This document shows, piece by piece, positions 9,635 through 19,827 of a stretch of DNA of 64,000 bases. The stretch's first letter is position 1, and the number at the start of each line of letters is the position of its first letter. The notes under the pieces are model-generated. The model was given only the letters and a program-made list of their open reading frames with translations. It made no database searches and was not told where the DNA came from. Made by a program: the position numbers and the translations under genes. The DNA comes from Isoetes taiwanensis (Eukaryota > Streptophyta > Lycopodiopsida > Isoetales > Isoetaceae). The DNA lies in NCBI GenBank assembly GCA_021234155.1, contig JAJEKV010000028.1:2998567-3062566 (forward strand), read 5' to 3'.

Positions 9635-10859
9635 TCAATGTAATAGGTTCTTGTCACGCATGTACTTGAAGATTGTTCTTCGAAGTAGGTTACCTTCGTG
9701 GCGTCGCCTGCTTTCCCCCTGTACATTGCCATGAATGCTCTCTTCCTCACCATTGAGTTGCAAGAAGTTGTGCAGAACGCAACAAGCAATGACTACACGA
9801 GGTGCATGTGGCAACCGAATTGGCATGGACTCCAGTATCTTCCAACGACCCTTAAGTAAAGCAAATGAATTCTCAATGACAACCCTGATCTGAGATAAGC
9901 ATCTTAAGAAGGCAATATCATCAGCTGTATCACCATTCTTCCTCCTCTTCACGATCACCATGAACGAAGAGGCTGGATAGCCAGAATCTCCCAATATGAA
10001 AGGTTTAATTCTTACACCACGAAGTCTTCTTATAGGCATTGTTAAAATTTGTCTTGTCGCGAGCTTCCCATAAAGAGGTGATGTATAAAAATGACGTGTG
10101 TCCTGAGAGCCACCAGGGGCATCACAACATACATCCCAGAAAATTTTGCTAGCATCACAAACTGCTTGTAACAATATGGAATGAAAGTGGTGTCGGCACC
10201 AGTAATCAGCTGGAGTGTAATGTGTCTCAGGCTTAAAATGGAGGGGAATGTGCGATCCATCAATCACACCTGCTACCTGAGGCAATCCAGAGATAGATTC
10301 AAAATCTTCTATAATCTCTTGCAATCTAGCACCATCTGGGGACTTAATGAAATCTCTTCTTAAACGCGTAGCCAGTATGTCCACAACAATCCTTGTGTAC
10401 TTGTTGGATTGTTGATGAACCGATACCAAATAGTTGAGAAATGACAATGCATTTGTCATTATGAGCCAACCTGAATATCACACATGCGAAAGCAAGACTC
10501 TTATCAATTGGCTCGTGCACCATTTCCATGGGATCAGCCTCGGGGATGTGTGGGGCTACCAATCTTAGCAAATTCTCAAAGTTCGTTGGACACATATAGA
10601 AGCACCTGAAGTTATAAGAACCCGAGATGCTACCTTCTAACCATAGTGAAGAGCTGAGGTCCCTCTAGAATACCACTTGTCGTGGGAAAATCCAGCACTC
10701 GCGAGGTCTCCTCGAGTTCAAACCCAAAATAATAAGAAGCCAGCAACACAAAATTTGCATAACAGATTGAAAGAATTGATCCATTGTGTCTTCGTTGTCC
10801 TCCCATAGATCGCGCACAAAATCCAAGATATTGGAGGAAGACAAATTTGGGGAAGACAT
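9635..10859 (-). pseudogene. PIF/Harbinger DDE transposase, frameshifted
   Basis: The catalytic part (10459-9635) contains the family's acidic triad in context: VAGVIDGSHIPL (first Asp), PFILGDSGYPAS (second Asp) and RVVIENSFALLKGRWKIL (Glu). Upstream, a helix-turn-helix segment (SQLFGIGSSTIQQVHKD) lies in another frame (10595-10344), and the N-terminus starts at ATG 10859 (MSSPNLSSSNILDFVRD). At least two frameshifts, near 10400 and between 10595 and 10665, separate these parts. The enzyme cuts and rejoins the element ends. The C-terminal region ends at the stop at 9635 with a normal basic tail. Confidence 0.8.
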
Positions 10860-11452
10860 GGTGTTCTTGTGAATAATAATTTAAAGTAAGCAATGCCAAA
10901 GTATGAAATTCAATTTGATATTTTAGCATACAATTGAAAGTATGACCTGTGATCAAACTGCATACAAAACTAACTTTTCGTTAAAAAGGCATATCTTCAA
11001 AAAGGGGAAATGATTTTATGTAGCCTAGGCATTCTTTTTACACAGGAATTTAGGCATTTCAAACAAACTCGAATCCATTGGAGTCAAGAAAGAGATCGGA
11101 TTGGAGTGTATTGTTTGTGGAAGGGCATATGATTCAAGCTTTGATCTGCATGCCCAAGTCCGGCATGAAGGAGCCCGACTCTTATGAAATCTGCAATAGA
11201 CCGACTCTTATGAAATCCGAAATCTGCAAATCATGACAGGAATCGGCCCTTCCACTGTAATACAAGAATCAAATCCTCACTAGAATAATCGATTAGTCCC
11301 AAATCAATCGAATCGATTATTGGGCCTGGAATCCAAGAAAGGAAGCGAGGTCGATTCTTCAATGAGGTCGATTCATCCCAGCCAGTTTTATCGTAACTGA
11401 AAAGCCGTGCCACCTACTGTTTCTAAAATGAGCTGCTGCGATTTTCGGGTCA

Positions 11453-11469
11453 GCCCTATGTGAATGGCT
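11453..11469 (-). repeat. Right terminal inverted repeat of the Harbinger element
   Basis: The reverse complement, GCCATTCACATAGGGCT, matches 7223-7239 at 14 of 17 positions. This defines the right end about 600 bases beyond the transposase start codon. Confidence 0.45.
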
Positions 11470-11936
11470 ACGGGAAAATTTTCTTCAATGCAAGGCAGCT
11501 GGACTTCAGCCCCTGCAAAACTTCATGCCCATGTGATCGGCCATGTGATCGACAAGTTTGCAGACTTGTTTTTCAAAAAAAAAAAAACCGGCCTGAACTA
11601 GTTAAAACTAGACCAGACATCTGCCTTGGTCAATCCCTTGGTAGTATTATCCTCCCATTACTAGAATGAGCCTTTCTAGTATGGTACCCCATGTCCCATC
11701 CACATCAAAGAAACATTAGTCAGCATAAGCAATAAACTTTCTCACAATATTTGTCTTTGAAGCATGTTATATTTGAAATCCCTGGAATATTAAAGCCATT
11801 GCCAGATAAGCCATTTTAGTACACAATATGCCTTTAGACTTTGAAGTCGTTATATTAGAGTGTAACAAAGCACTTATTACACAAGTTTATAATGTATGCA
11901 ATCTGCCTTTCTTATTCTTATTTTGAATCCACAGCC

Positions 11937-12137
11937 CTGTTCATAATGTTAAGAACAGCCATGTTCATAATGTTAAAAATGACATTTACAATTAATTCAT
12001 GCTACATATTTGGATGTCAACCATCATGCAGCCTTGTCTAAAATTTCATAAAGCTTATGTAGCATTGTCTACAATTTCATAAAGCTTACCACAACCTGTA
12101 GAGTATAGCTCACTATCATTTGTAGAGTATAGCTCAC
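11937..12137 (+). repeat. Cluster of short tandem duplications
   Basis: Three neighbouring duplications are visible. CATGTTCATAATGTTAA-type units occur at 11939-11978. A unit ending AATTTCATAAAGCTTA is duplicated at 12033-12089. TGTAGAGTATAGCTCAC is duplicated at 12098-12137. Each pair differs at a few bases. Confidence 0.6.
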
Positions 12138-12282
12138 GATCATTCAGTGCACTTAAAACAGTTTAAGGTCTATTCAAAGTTACACAAAGATTTCAAGTAG
12201 CAAATCTCTGGCTTGCTTATCTTCAAATTCTCCATATTCCTTCAAGCCGAAAAAAACTTTTTGAAAGCATAAGCTACAATGA

Positions 12283-12420
12283 GAAGAGAGTCCCGTACCT
12301 GCAGCCATTCAATACACGATTAGCATGATGATGTTAAACGTGCAAGGGCCAAAAGGTACATTGGGACTCTCAGTTTATCACTGATCACCCATTGTGCCTT
12401 TTGCCCTCAGTTAATTTAAG
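12283..12420 (+). repeat. Dispersed repeat, copy 1
   Basis: This segment shares phrases such as TACCTGCAGCCA, ATTAGCATGATG, AGGGCCAAAAGGTACA and CCTTTTGCCCT, in the same order, with 25859-25995. The second copy lies about 13.58 kb to the right, close to the 13.56 kb spacing of the two LINE fragments. Confidence 0.55.
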
Positions 12421-12876
12421 CAAGGAAGGATATGAAATTGGAAATTTATGCCTACAGCATTCACTGTTCATAAGAAATCAGAGCTTTAAATTGTCCAATC
12501 TCTCAAAATATTTTAACAAGGCTCCTGCCATTGTATAACTATAGAATCAGAACTAGAATATATGCTATGAAACATATTTTGATCCTATTCTATCTGATGA
12601 AAACTTACACAGCCTAGCTTCATCTTTTATTTAATCTGGTGTATAAGCTGAAGTAGAATGTGCCATTTAGACTACAAACACTTAATCAGACTTCTTCTTA
12701 AACTAGTTAGCCTAGAAAGCAAACTCTGAATGCATTGCATAAAAACCTGGTTGCGTTTGGATCGAAACCAATAGCACCATCATTTTGATTTTGCTCCATT
12801 TTAATTCGTGATACACCCGAATCATGAAGAAGCACCTTGGCCTCTGTTTGTTACAGACTAAATCTTTTAAACTGTC

Positions 12877-12925
12877 GTTTGCTTCAACCAGAAGATAACT
12901 GGTTTGCTTCAACCAGAAGATAACT
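12877..12925 (+). repeat. 25-bp tandem duplication
   Basis: A 24-base unit starting GTTTGCTTCAACCAGAAG occurs at 12877-12900 and again, identically, at 12902-12925. Confidence 0.85.
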
Positions 12926-14046
12926 GAAGAAAACTGCTTTGCTAATGCATTGTATCGTTTGTCTTCCAGGCCTAGCTTCTTCGCAGCCGAACTTGGGCAT
13001 CCATCTGAGCGCTAAGGTAAAGCTTGAATCCACATTGATAAGCAGAAACAGAGCAAAAATAGGGCCGGAGCTTATAAATCTAAGCTAGCCGCAGCTGATT
13101 AGGGCATTTTCGGGAAGAACCTCATTCATTGTATTAGGTTTCGGCATTTTGGGAAACCTAAGGTAGGGTTTAAATGCCAGCTGCCTACTTAACCTTTGTA
13201 TTTTTGTAAACGCAAATATGGTCAATTTGTTTGCTGGCTATACACCATGGTGCATTTTGTGCTAGCCCAAATCCATAACCATTCTTCCTTTGCACTCCTC
13301 TTAAGGCCATAGTCATATTAATGCCCCAAGTACTTCAATAAACATCTTTGTATATTAAATACCCACCACGTTTTATAAAAAAACAGTCTGGTACCATCAA
13401 GTATAAAATGGAGATACTACCATTGTAAATACATCTAGTGCACTAGTGCACTGTCTCATAAAAATTCCCGAGCCTAGGGAAGATGCCATTTTTGCATAAT
13501 ATAGGAAGTTTGCATAATATTTCTCCTATGGAATATCTATGCTAATGCAATAAGCCATGAGACCATGACCCATCCCAATGCTCAATTTTCAAATTTCTCC
13601 CCAAGCTTAGGGAATTGGAGCAAGCTTAAGCTAAATTTTATGCTATACACCACGTACACGTTTAGTACTCAATTTTTGAAATACTCCCAAGCTTAGTGGA
13701 GATGAGCATGCTTCAGCATAATCATAATTAAAAAAAAAAAAAAAAAACTAGCAGAACTGTAGGGTTGGGAAGGAGGCTAGGCAGTCGGTCTCGCGTTGGT
13801 TTTTCGTCCATGGTATTTCGAAGAGAGGCGGAAGGATCTTCTAGAAAGCTTATACATGCTTGAATCCAATTTTATTCTCAATAAAATACAATGCATCGTA
13901 TGGGTTGGGACAATATATATTGGGAGAGAACCATAAGATACCTGATCAGGGACAATGCAGGCGACATTCAAGGGAAATTATCTAGGATTGCAATCACCGA
14001 ATCAACAAAATCACACATCCTCACAGGCAGTGGATGATTTAAAGAT

Positions 14047-14553
14047 GTGGCAAAATGGACCAGAGAAATGGGATTAAACCTGAGCGACCTAATAAAGGAA
14101 GGGCAGTGGAATGAAGAGTGGGCAGACAGAGCCACAAGAGCGTGGCTGCAAAAACACACAGGACCCAAGACAACCTGGCTCATGCAAGTTTTCAACCCAA
14201 GTCAGCAAATAGGGCACCACATGTATCGGGATAACATACTGGGAAAAAACAGAAGAGACATTCTGGCTAGATTCAGGATGGGAAGTCATGATCTAAGAAT
14301 CGAAAAAGACAGGTGGAGAGGAATAGACAAGGAGGACAGGATATGCAGAATCTGTGACAATGGGAGAATAGAGGATGAGAACCACATGATTAATGAATGC
14401 CCGATTTATGGAGACATCAGAGACAGGTACATAAATATAAGGTGGGGGGAACTGATGACAATAACAGAATCACTTCGAGATGTAGCAGACGCGATCCAGA
14501 AAATGATGACCAGACATAAAGAAGTACACAGTGAAAGAGGGTTCATAATTTGA
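14047..14553 (+). pseudogene. LINE ORF2 C-terminus with cysteine motif
   Basis: The 168-residue frame contains a segment typical of the end of LINE ORF2 proteins (HHMYRDNILGKNRRDILARF) followed by a zinc-knuckle-like motif, CRICDNGRIEDENHMINECP. This has Cys-x2-Cys, then His and Cys spaced as in ORF2 C-terminal fingers that bind the element RNA. The frame extends upstream through a TGA at 14035 that copy 2 lacks. No reverse transcriptase precedes it, so it is a 5'-truncated remnant. Confidence 0.7.
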
Positions 14554-14794
14554 TCCGTACAAAAGCGGGTCATAAACCCCATACAAATTGCTCAGCTAAA
14601 AGCTGATTGATAACGACGCATCACTGCACGACCAAGAAGCCGAGGTAAAGCGGGATGCTGGTATTAAAAGAAAAAAGTCAGCCTTCAGAAAAGGCTACAT
14701 CATAACAGCGTGACGTGTTAGTAGCGCCCTTTTAGGGAGCTCGCCCATGCTACACAAGTCCAGGGGCCTCGCGGCACAAGGGACATTAATGTAT

Positions 14795-14829
14795 ATTCTA
14801 TTCTATTCTATTCTATTCTATTCTATTCA
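14795..14829 (+). repeat. (TTCTA)n tail of the LINE fragment
   Basis: About six ATTCT units end the LINE 3' UTR. Copy 2 has a shorter and interrupted tract at 28368-28391. Short tandem tails of this kind replace poly(A) in some LINE clades. Confidence 0.75.
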
Positions 14830-14956
14830 TTGTTAGTCGAGTTAATGTAATATGGATTTGAAGTGATGCAGCTTTCCAACCTTCCATCAAGTGTCATATT
14901 TTACATGCCTCTGGTGGTTTATATTTTACCAGCCTCCAAACGAATGTAATAAATAT

Positions 14957-15844
14957 GTCAGCCTCCAAACGTAATAAAAAAAACCTACCTCCATCCATAG
15001 GACTGGGTTGACCACTTTCTTTAAGGGATCTGTAACATAGGGGAGGGCTGACCCCTACTGTACAGCAGAGGTCGAACCCAACCCTATTGTGAATCTTTAT
15101 TCCCTATTGAATTAAACAAACGAGATGACCAAGTTCAAGACATACCGTTTCATGACTGGCTGCTGATTATTTGTATGCGATGTAGATCATATTTGAGCCT
15201 TCAAATATCATTCCTTTGTATGTATAACAGTATTCTGCATTTTTCTGTACAACAGCAAATTTGTTGATGATATCTATCATATCCTTCACCAGTGACAATG
15301 ACAGGTCATGGAATGGGAGCCATATAAATAGCTTTTTATTTTTTATTTTGTGGCCGAATGGCATATGAGGTCATGACCTCTTTATTTTTTCCAGATATCT
15401 ATCTGGTGTATTTCATAAAGGTATTCCCATATACTTTGCACATCTAATCAGCGTTTAAATATGTAGCATAATAACAGGGTTTTTTTTTTTTGTGTTTTTG
15501 TACGCTTTTCACAAAGGTTTTCCTAAGATTTCATGGCGTATTCGAATGGATGTACTAATGCGTACGTCTAGAGTGCACCATTTCTTAGTCGTTGATTTAG
15601 CTTTTTTTTTTCAATGGTCCAACATCAAGGGCTCACAACAAAAGCCCTCTTTTTATTTGGGGCTGAACATGCAAGCCTCGTGGAAACAGATTTGGATCTG
15701 TGTTGTTTGTTGCCATACTGAATCTGTCTGTGTGTTGTTTGGTGATTGCATCTCCAATCTTTGGCTTCAGTCTGGGGGAAACATTATAAGAGTTATAGGT
15801 CTGGCAGGGGTATATGAAATATATTCAGCCATATCTGGAGCTTT
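14957..15844. other. Noncoding region, no gene seen
   Basis: The phrase GCCTCCAAACG(A)ATGTAATAAA is repeated at 14931 and 14961. The remainder is AT-rich with T-tracts and no convincing frame. Confidence 0.45.
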
Positions 15845-15912
15845 TAAGAGGAGTGGCGGGCAGTGCTTACACCGGAGCAATTTCGCAACTTAAGGAAGAA
15901 AGGAACCGGGTA
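15845..15912 (+). repeat. Partial duplicate of the MsrB first exon
   Basis: About 68 bases match 16045-16112 with four or so differences, at a spacing of exactly 200 bases. The frame encodes EEWRAVLTPEQFRNLRKKGT, and a splice donor (GG|GTAAGT) follows. There is no start codon or upstream coding context here. Confidence 0.7.
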
Positions 15913-15990
15913 AGTAAAGCTCATTCGTATTCTTGTGTTTGGTTTGTGGAAACAAATAGAAACCCTAGCCATAGTTGCGTTGCCAGCAGC

Positions 15991-16109
15991 ATGATCAGGG
16001 TTTCCAATGGCGCACAAACAGCTCCTTCTCCAGTGGCCAAAAGTGAAGAGGAGTGGCGGGCAGTGCTTACACCCGAGCAATTTCGCATCTTAAGGAAGAA
16101 AGGAACCGA
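15991..16109 (+). pseudogene. First exon of a methionine-R-sulfoxide reductase B (MsrB)
   Basis: From ATG 15991 the frame reads a short Ala/Pro-rich leader, then SEEEWRAVLTPEQFRILRKK and GTE. This is the conserved N-terminal block of MsrB enzymes, which reduce methionine R-sulfoxide in proteins. It ends at a plausible donor, CCGA|GTAAAC, in the phase expected for this family. The catalytic and zinc-binding cysteine exons do not follow within the next 1.4 kb; unrelated coding segments appear instead. It is therefore a gene fragment, possibly moved by a transposon, unless the remaining exons lie beyond the 7-kb LINE at 17.56 kb. A partial copy sits 200 bases upstream. Confidence 0.6.
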
Positions 16110-16178
16110 GTAAACATGAAAACAGGGCTTTGCCATAGCTCGTCTGTAAAAAGGCCTCCATTGAAATCTGTTTTTCAG

Positions 16179-17183
16179 AGGACACAAGGGCCAGGTTACT
16201 CCAGTGCAAAGGGATTTTTGGATTCTTGCAGCACGCAGAAGAAAAATGCAGCAAGCACTGAAGTTATCTCAAAAAGAGAAGTCCTACAAACCACATTTCA
16301 GCTTGTCTATTCAAGGTGCTTGGGAAATCATCCAGTGGGTTGAAGCAGAAGCAACAGAGCCATGTGTTGATATTGTGGCCATGAACGAGACCCGTAATTT
16401 AGCTCTTTGTATGCTTCTCCATAGCCGTCCACCGTCCGTCTCAACTGAAGAGGTCTGTTTTATATTATTAGGATTCTTGTTTCTAAGGGCAAGTGGAAAG
16501 TATTCTATTGTTTTGATTTGCAGGAAACGTGCCAGCTTTTTTTCATAGGAATATCGGCTCTATCATCCCTAGTGAATGAATGCCCTATGGCCAATCATGA
16601 TCAGGTTTTTAATAATGCAAAAGGCTACTCGAGAAAGCCTTCTTTGAAAAGTTGCTTTATTTGGTTATCGCAGACAATCATCCTTGGTGGGATGAGATTC
16701 CACATGGAAAGAAGGCAAGGATTGCATAATCCGGGAAATGAACAATTTGATACTTGTTGGTCATTTATCTCGTCAATTAACATAGAAAATTTGAAAACTG
16801 GTGAATCACGAGCTTATGATGTCCAGCTAGCCATGCAATTGCTATCTTTACAAATCTTCTTTGGCGCCATTGTCATTGCAGGTTCCTTGAAATCTATGGT
16901 TAATGCCTTACTTCTTTTGTTATTGCCTCGGTTTACAATTTGTTATACAAGACAAGGTCCATAAGGTAAACTTTATCCGTTCCCCTTTCTAGTTGGAAAA
17001 GGCATTTACCTAAGATATCTTTGTGTGTGTCAATGCAGGTCGTGACAATGAAATGGTTATGGGCAAGGATGAGGAATTGAGCAGTGTTTATCTGCCACAG
17101 GAGTTCCAGAAATTATTGACATTGCTACTTTGAGACGTATCTTCACTAGAGGAAACAAACGCTTCCTGGCTATGGTTAGGATT
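16179..17183 (+). pseudogene. Exon-like fragments of an unidentified protein
   Basis: A series of spliced-looking segments follows the MsrB exon. The segment 16179-16452 (TTTTTCAG acceptor; includes RDFWILAARRRKMQQALKLS and GAWEIIQWVEAEATEP) ends at a GT donor. The segment 16524-16604 (CAG| to CAG|GTTTTT) gives ETCQLFFIGISALSSLVNEC in a compatible phase. A later piece at about 16640-16727 gives EKLLYLVIADNHPWWDEIPH before a stop. Another at about 17090-17175 gives VPEIIDIATLRRIFTRGNKR. The composition suggests a soluble helical protein. I do not recognise the family. Frame breaks between the later pieces suggest a decayed gene copy. Confidence 0.35.
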
Positions 17184-17552
17184 AGCTTGTACCTGGCCTA
17201 TGGTTGTATTATGCATAGATCATACTCCGACTCGTGATTAATACATAAATGCCAATATAGGATAGGAAATCATTTGTGATATTGCAACAGTGTCTCGTCA
17301 GGGCTTCCTTAAGCGGCTAGGAAATTTCTAAGCGGCTTATTGACTGTTTTGAGAAAAATGGGTAATACTTGAATGCCATGTATATAAGAATGCATACATG
17401 CAATCATCAATTGAATCCATTTGCCATGGAAATAATTTGTTTGTCTTCGTGTTATTGTAATTAATATTTAGGACCTATGTTTGCTTTAGTTAGGGCCCGA
17501 AGGGCCCAAAATTTTTTTTATTATAACAATCAACATATAACTACCATTAAAT

Positions 17553-17563
17553 TTATTAACATA
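17553..17563 (+). repeat. Left target-site duplication of the LINE
   Basis: TTATTAACATA occurs here and again at 24698-24708 immediately after the poly(A) tail, as expected for target-primed insertion. Confidence 0.8.
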
Positions 17564-17755
17564 GAAATAAACAATATATTAAGGTGAGGAATGGCGCTCG
17601 TGTCTCTCGGTTGGCGCTCGTCTCTCGGTTGGTGGTCCTCCCTGATGATCGATCGATTTGAGGATAGCCCCATAGCCGGTTAGCTTGGGAGAAAGAGCAG
17701 GCGCATTACTAGGCCCCTGTAGAGGGCCTGCCTTGCTTTTCTTTGGGCTGGTTTG

Positions 17756-18076
17756 ATGGGCTCGGGTTCAAACGATCTCTCACTGGTTTCTGGTTTCTTT
17801 ACTATACTGATCGAAGGGGAGCACGAAAGGGAGATCTACTCTTGTGGCTGGCTACACGGCAGCTTTTCGCAGTTGTGGGATCATCTGGTAGTAAAGAGAA
17901 TATTTCCGGATCATCTCTTTACCTTTGAGGCTAGTATAACTCCTGAAACTCCCGTCCTACTGGTGGAAAGCTGGTTGGGCGAGTTCACTGGAGACCGTAA
18001 CGCATCGGCTGCAGGTATCTTCCACGTTCACAATCACTGGTCTGATAGGATGGTCCTTGTTAAGGTGTTCTGTTGA
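17756..18076 (+). CDS. LINE small ORF a (first of three related ORFs)
   Basis: The 106-residue protein starts at ATG 17756 (the open frame extends one codon upstream). It shares with ORFs b and c a pattern: a strand-like SGFFTILIE, then CGWLHGSFSQLWDHLVVKR, FPDHLF near the middle, a helix with ESWLGEF, and a final GIFHVHNHWSD...VLVKVF. FPDHLF is identical in ORF b. The stop TGA (18074-18076) overlaps the first codon of the open frame of ORF b. It lies about 190 bases inside the LINE, so it would be the first ORF on the element's RNA. No known domain is recognised; it looks like a small globular alpha/beta protein without signal peptide or membrane segment. Confidence 0.6.
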   Translation: MGSGSNDLSLVSGFFTILIEGEHEREIYSCGWLHGSFSQLWDHLVVKRIFPDHLFTFEASITPETPVLLVESWLGEFTGDRNASAAGIFHVHNHWSDRMVLVKVFC

Positions 18077-18444
18077 ATAAATTAACGGTGGGAAGCGGAC
18101 AGCCTCTAGAAGGATGCATGGGTCTCCCGTTGCCTGAGGAGTACACAGCTCAAAAAAGGGGCAGTGGGCAATACTTTGTGGTTTTGAGAAAAGAGGAGGA
18201 ACTTCTGTGTGGCTGGCTGGAAAATCAGAGTGGGGAGCTGTGGGAGTGGTTGGTAGAGCAGCAGACCTTTCCTGATCACCTCTTTATAGCGGAGGCAGGC
18301 TTATATTCAAGTAACATAGCCATTACCATTAGAGACTGGCTGATTGAATTCTTTGGAGATGCACCAGTCCATAACACCTGCACGTTCCAAGTCTTCTGCG
18401 GTTGTCTAGGGGGTAAAGGGGAAGTCAGACTTTATAAAATATGA
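18073..18444 (+). CDS. LINE small ORF b (second of three)
   Basis: The open frame runs from 18073; its first ATG is at 18118, giving about 108 residues from that Met. It aligns with ORF a along its length: GQYFVVLRKEEELLCGWLEN, SGELWEWLVEQQTFPDHLF, then RDWLIEFFGD and a final TFQVFCG...GEVRLYKI. If translated after ORF a, ribosomes must restart 42 bases past the ORF a stop or use a non-AUG codon in the overlap. Its TGA (18442-18444) is three bases from the ATG of ORF c. Function unknown; the conserved Gly-Trp-Leu and Leu-Trp positions suggest a preserved fold. Confidence 0.6.
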   Translation: MNKLTVGSGQPLEGCMGLPLPEEYTAQKRGSGQYFVVLRKEEELLCGWLENQSGELWEWLVEQQTFPDHLFIAEAGLYSSNIAITIRDWLIEFFGDAPVHNTCTFQVFCGCLGGKGEVRLYKI

Positions 18445-18447
18445 CTT

Positions 18448-18792
18448 ATGGATCGCTCTTCCAGTGCAAGCAATACTCTCTCGACAGATAGAGTGGTTGT
18501 AGGGAGAAACTTAAAATACTTCGCTGTTCTAACTTCTGCAGACTGGGTATTTTGGGGCTGGCTATCAGGCTTCTCTGGTGAATTGTGGATTCCGTTCTTG
18601 GAAGATCGTGAATTTCCTTATCATCTCTTTTCTGTAACTGGGGGTACAGCCTTGCATATCTTTGAGGCCAATAGTATCAGCATCTTATTTAGTCTGGTTG
18701 GGGTGGTAGATCCCCAGGCTATTGGTTCGTTTCTGGTCCACTGCATAGTTCTTGGCTCAAATATCCGAGTGGACCTCTATAACGTACTCTGA
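18448..18792 (+). CDS. LINE small ORF c (third of three)
   Basis: From ATG 18448 the frame gives 114 residues. It matches ORFs a and b: LKYFAVLTSADWVFWGWLSG, FSGELWIPFLEDREFPYHLF, and an end GSFLVHCIVLGSNIRVDLY. It is the most divergent of the three, since the Cys before Gly-Trp is Trp here and the second half is shifted. Its stop TGA (18790-18792) lies eight bases before the ATG of ORF1 (18800). The spacing of all three ORFs suggests stop-and-restart translation of one RNA. No function can be assigned. Confidence 0.6.
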   Translation: MDRSSSASNTLSTDRVVVGRNLKYFAVLTSADWVFWGWLSGFSGELWIPFLEDREFPYHLFSVTGGTALHIFEANSISILFSLVGVVDPQAIGSFLVHCIVLGSNIRVDLYNVL

Positions 18793-19827
18793 TCATGCCA
18801 TGATGGCTATCAGAGCTCAGATCGGAACAGATACTGCCAGGGATCTGAATGTTGTAGCTGACCTTATGGCTCCAAATGTAACAGAGGAAAAAATCAAAGA
18901 AACCATCCCTGAGATGGTTACCGCAGAACAGGAGCCAAATCCGCAGGGGGAGCTAGATTCACGAGCTACACAAAGGGGTGATGTCTTTCTGCATCTTACT
19001 GTGGTTGCCAACAAAATCAGAAGGATGGAAAAGATCGGTATGATTGGATACATCATTAGAGGTTCGCCCAGCCTGGCAATCATTAGGAGGACTATGGAAA
19101 GAATATGCAGAACCCCTGCATTGCCCCGTATCAACTCTCTAGGGAGCTCTTTCTTTGTTGTTGAAACAAATGGTGAAAGGGATGTGGAGATCCTGTTAAG
19201 AAAAGGGGTAATTGCCAGTGAAGCAGGTGAATTCTATCTGCAAAGATGGAAACCCAATTTTAATATTGATAATCCATCCTCAGTCCCCTTTCCAGTGTGG
19301 GCACCCTTGAAGGGCTTAAGCTACGAATACTGGAGTGAAGCTGCATTGACCATCCTCCTCTCCAAAGTTGGTGAATTCATAACTCTGGAATATAGGCCTG
19401 AGACTGTCCCAAGGGTCTGCTTCATGATTGATCTGCTCAAGCCCATCCCAGAGAGGATCACCTGCACAGGCTTTTACCAGGAAAGCATCTCTTTCCCGCT
19501 CTGTCTAGAGGGCCTTCCCCCAGTTTGTACTACGTGCTCTAACAGACTGCACATTGGCAGCAACTGCCTGCAAAATGGGGCCAGAACTCGTCAAGATCAT
19601 CTAACAACTCCAACTGATGGAGAAGGCTACCAAACAATCAACAGAAGAAGATAAAATAGGAACGAATACTCTGGTACTCCAGTACGAGGGGGAATGAGTG
19701 GAGCTCGTAGTGGGCCCTCCACCTTTGGGAACAGAAGGCATGGGGGCATAAGGATTCAGGAGCCACTGGGCTTGGCTGAGGGGACGGATGTTGAACCCAT
19801 GTTGATGCATAACTGCCTAACGGGTGG

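Larger units (their letters stand above)
7221..11471. mobile_element. PIF/Harbinger DNA transposon, non-functional
   Basis: The element has the two genes of the family, a Myb/SANT-like DNA-binding protein on the plus strand (from 8055) and a DDE transposase on the minus strand (to 9635), arranged convergently. Imperfect inverted ends lie at 7223-7239 and 11453-11469 (14 of 17 positions match). The expected 3-bp TWA target duplication is not clear. The left flank runs through TTA next to the end, but the right side is ambiguous. Both genes carry stops or frameshifts, so this copy cannot move itself, though it could have done so recently. Confidence 0.75.
11472..13721. other. Intergenic region without a recognisable gene
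   Basis: No convincing coding frame. The stretch contains several short tandem duplications (listed separately) and, at 12283-12420, a segment related to 25859-25995. The rest is AT-rich single-copy-looking sequence. Confidence 0.5.
13722..14956 (+). mobile_element. LINE 3' fragment, copy 1
   Basis: After TCATAATT and an A-tract, the segment carries the C-terminal part of a LINE ORF2, a 3' UTR and a (TTCTA)n tail, then about 130 further bases. The whole of it recurs at 27270-28519 with very few differences. The 5' end is truncated at the same point in both copies. The ORF is broken here by TGA 14035-14037, where copy 2 has TGG. The shared sequence continues past the TTCTA tail to AATAAATAT at 14956, so the repeated unit is longer than the LINE itself. 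Confidence 0.75.

Noticed and set aside
7209-11489. AAATTTTCTT on both sides of the Harbinger element as a long target duplication
   Set aside because: The right copy lies several bases outside the inverted end, and Harbinger elements duplicate only 3 bases; the AT-rich match is probably chance.
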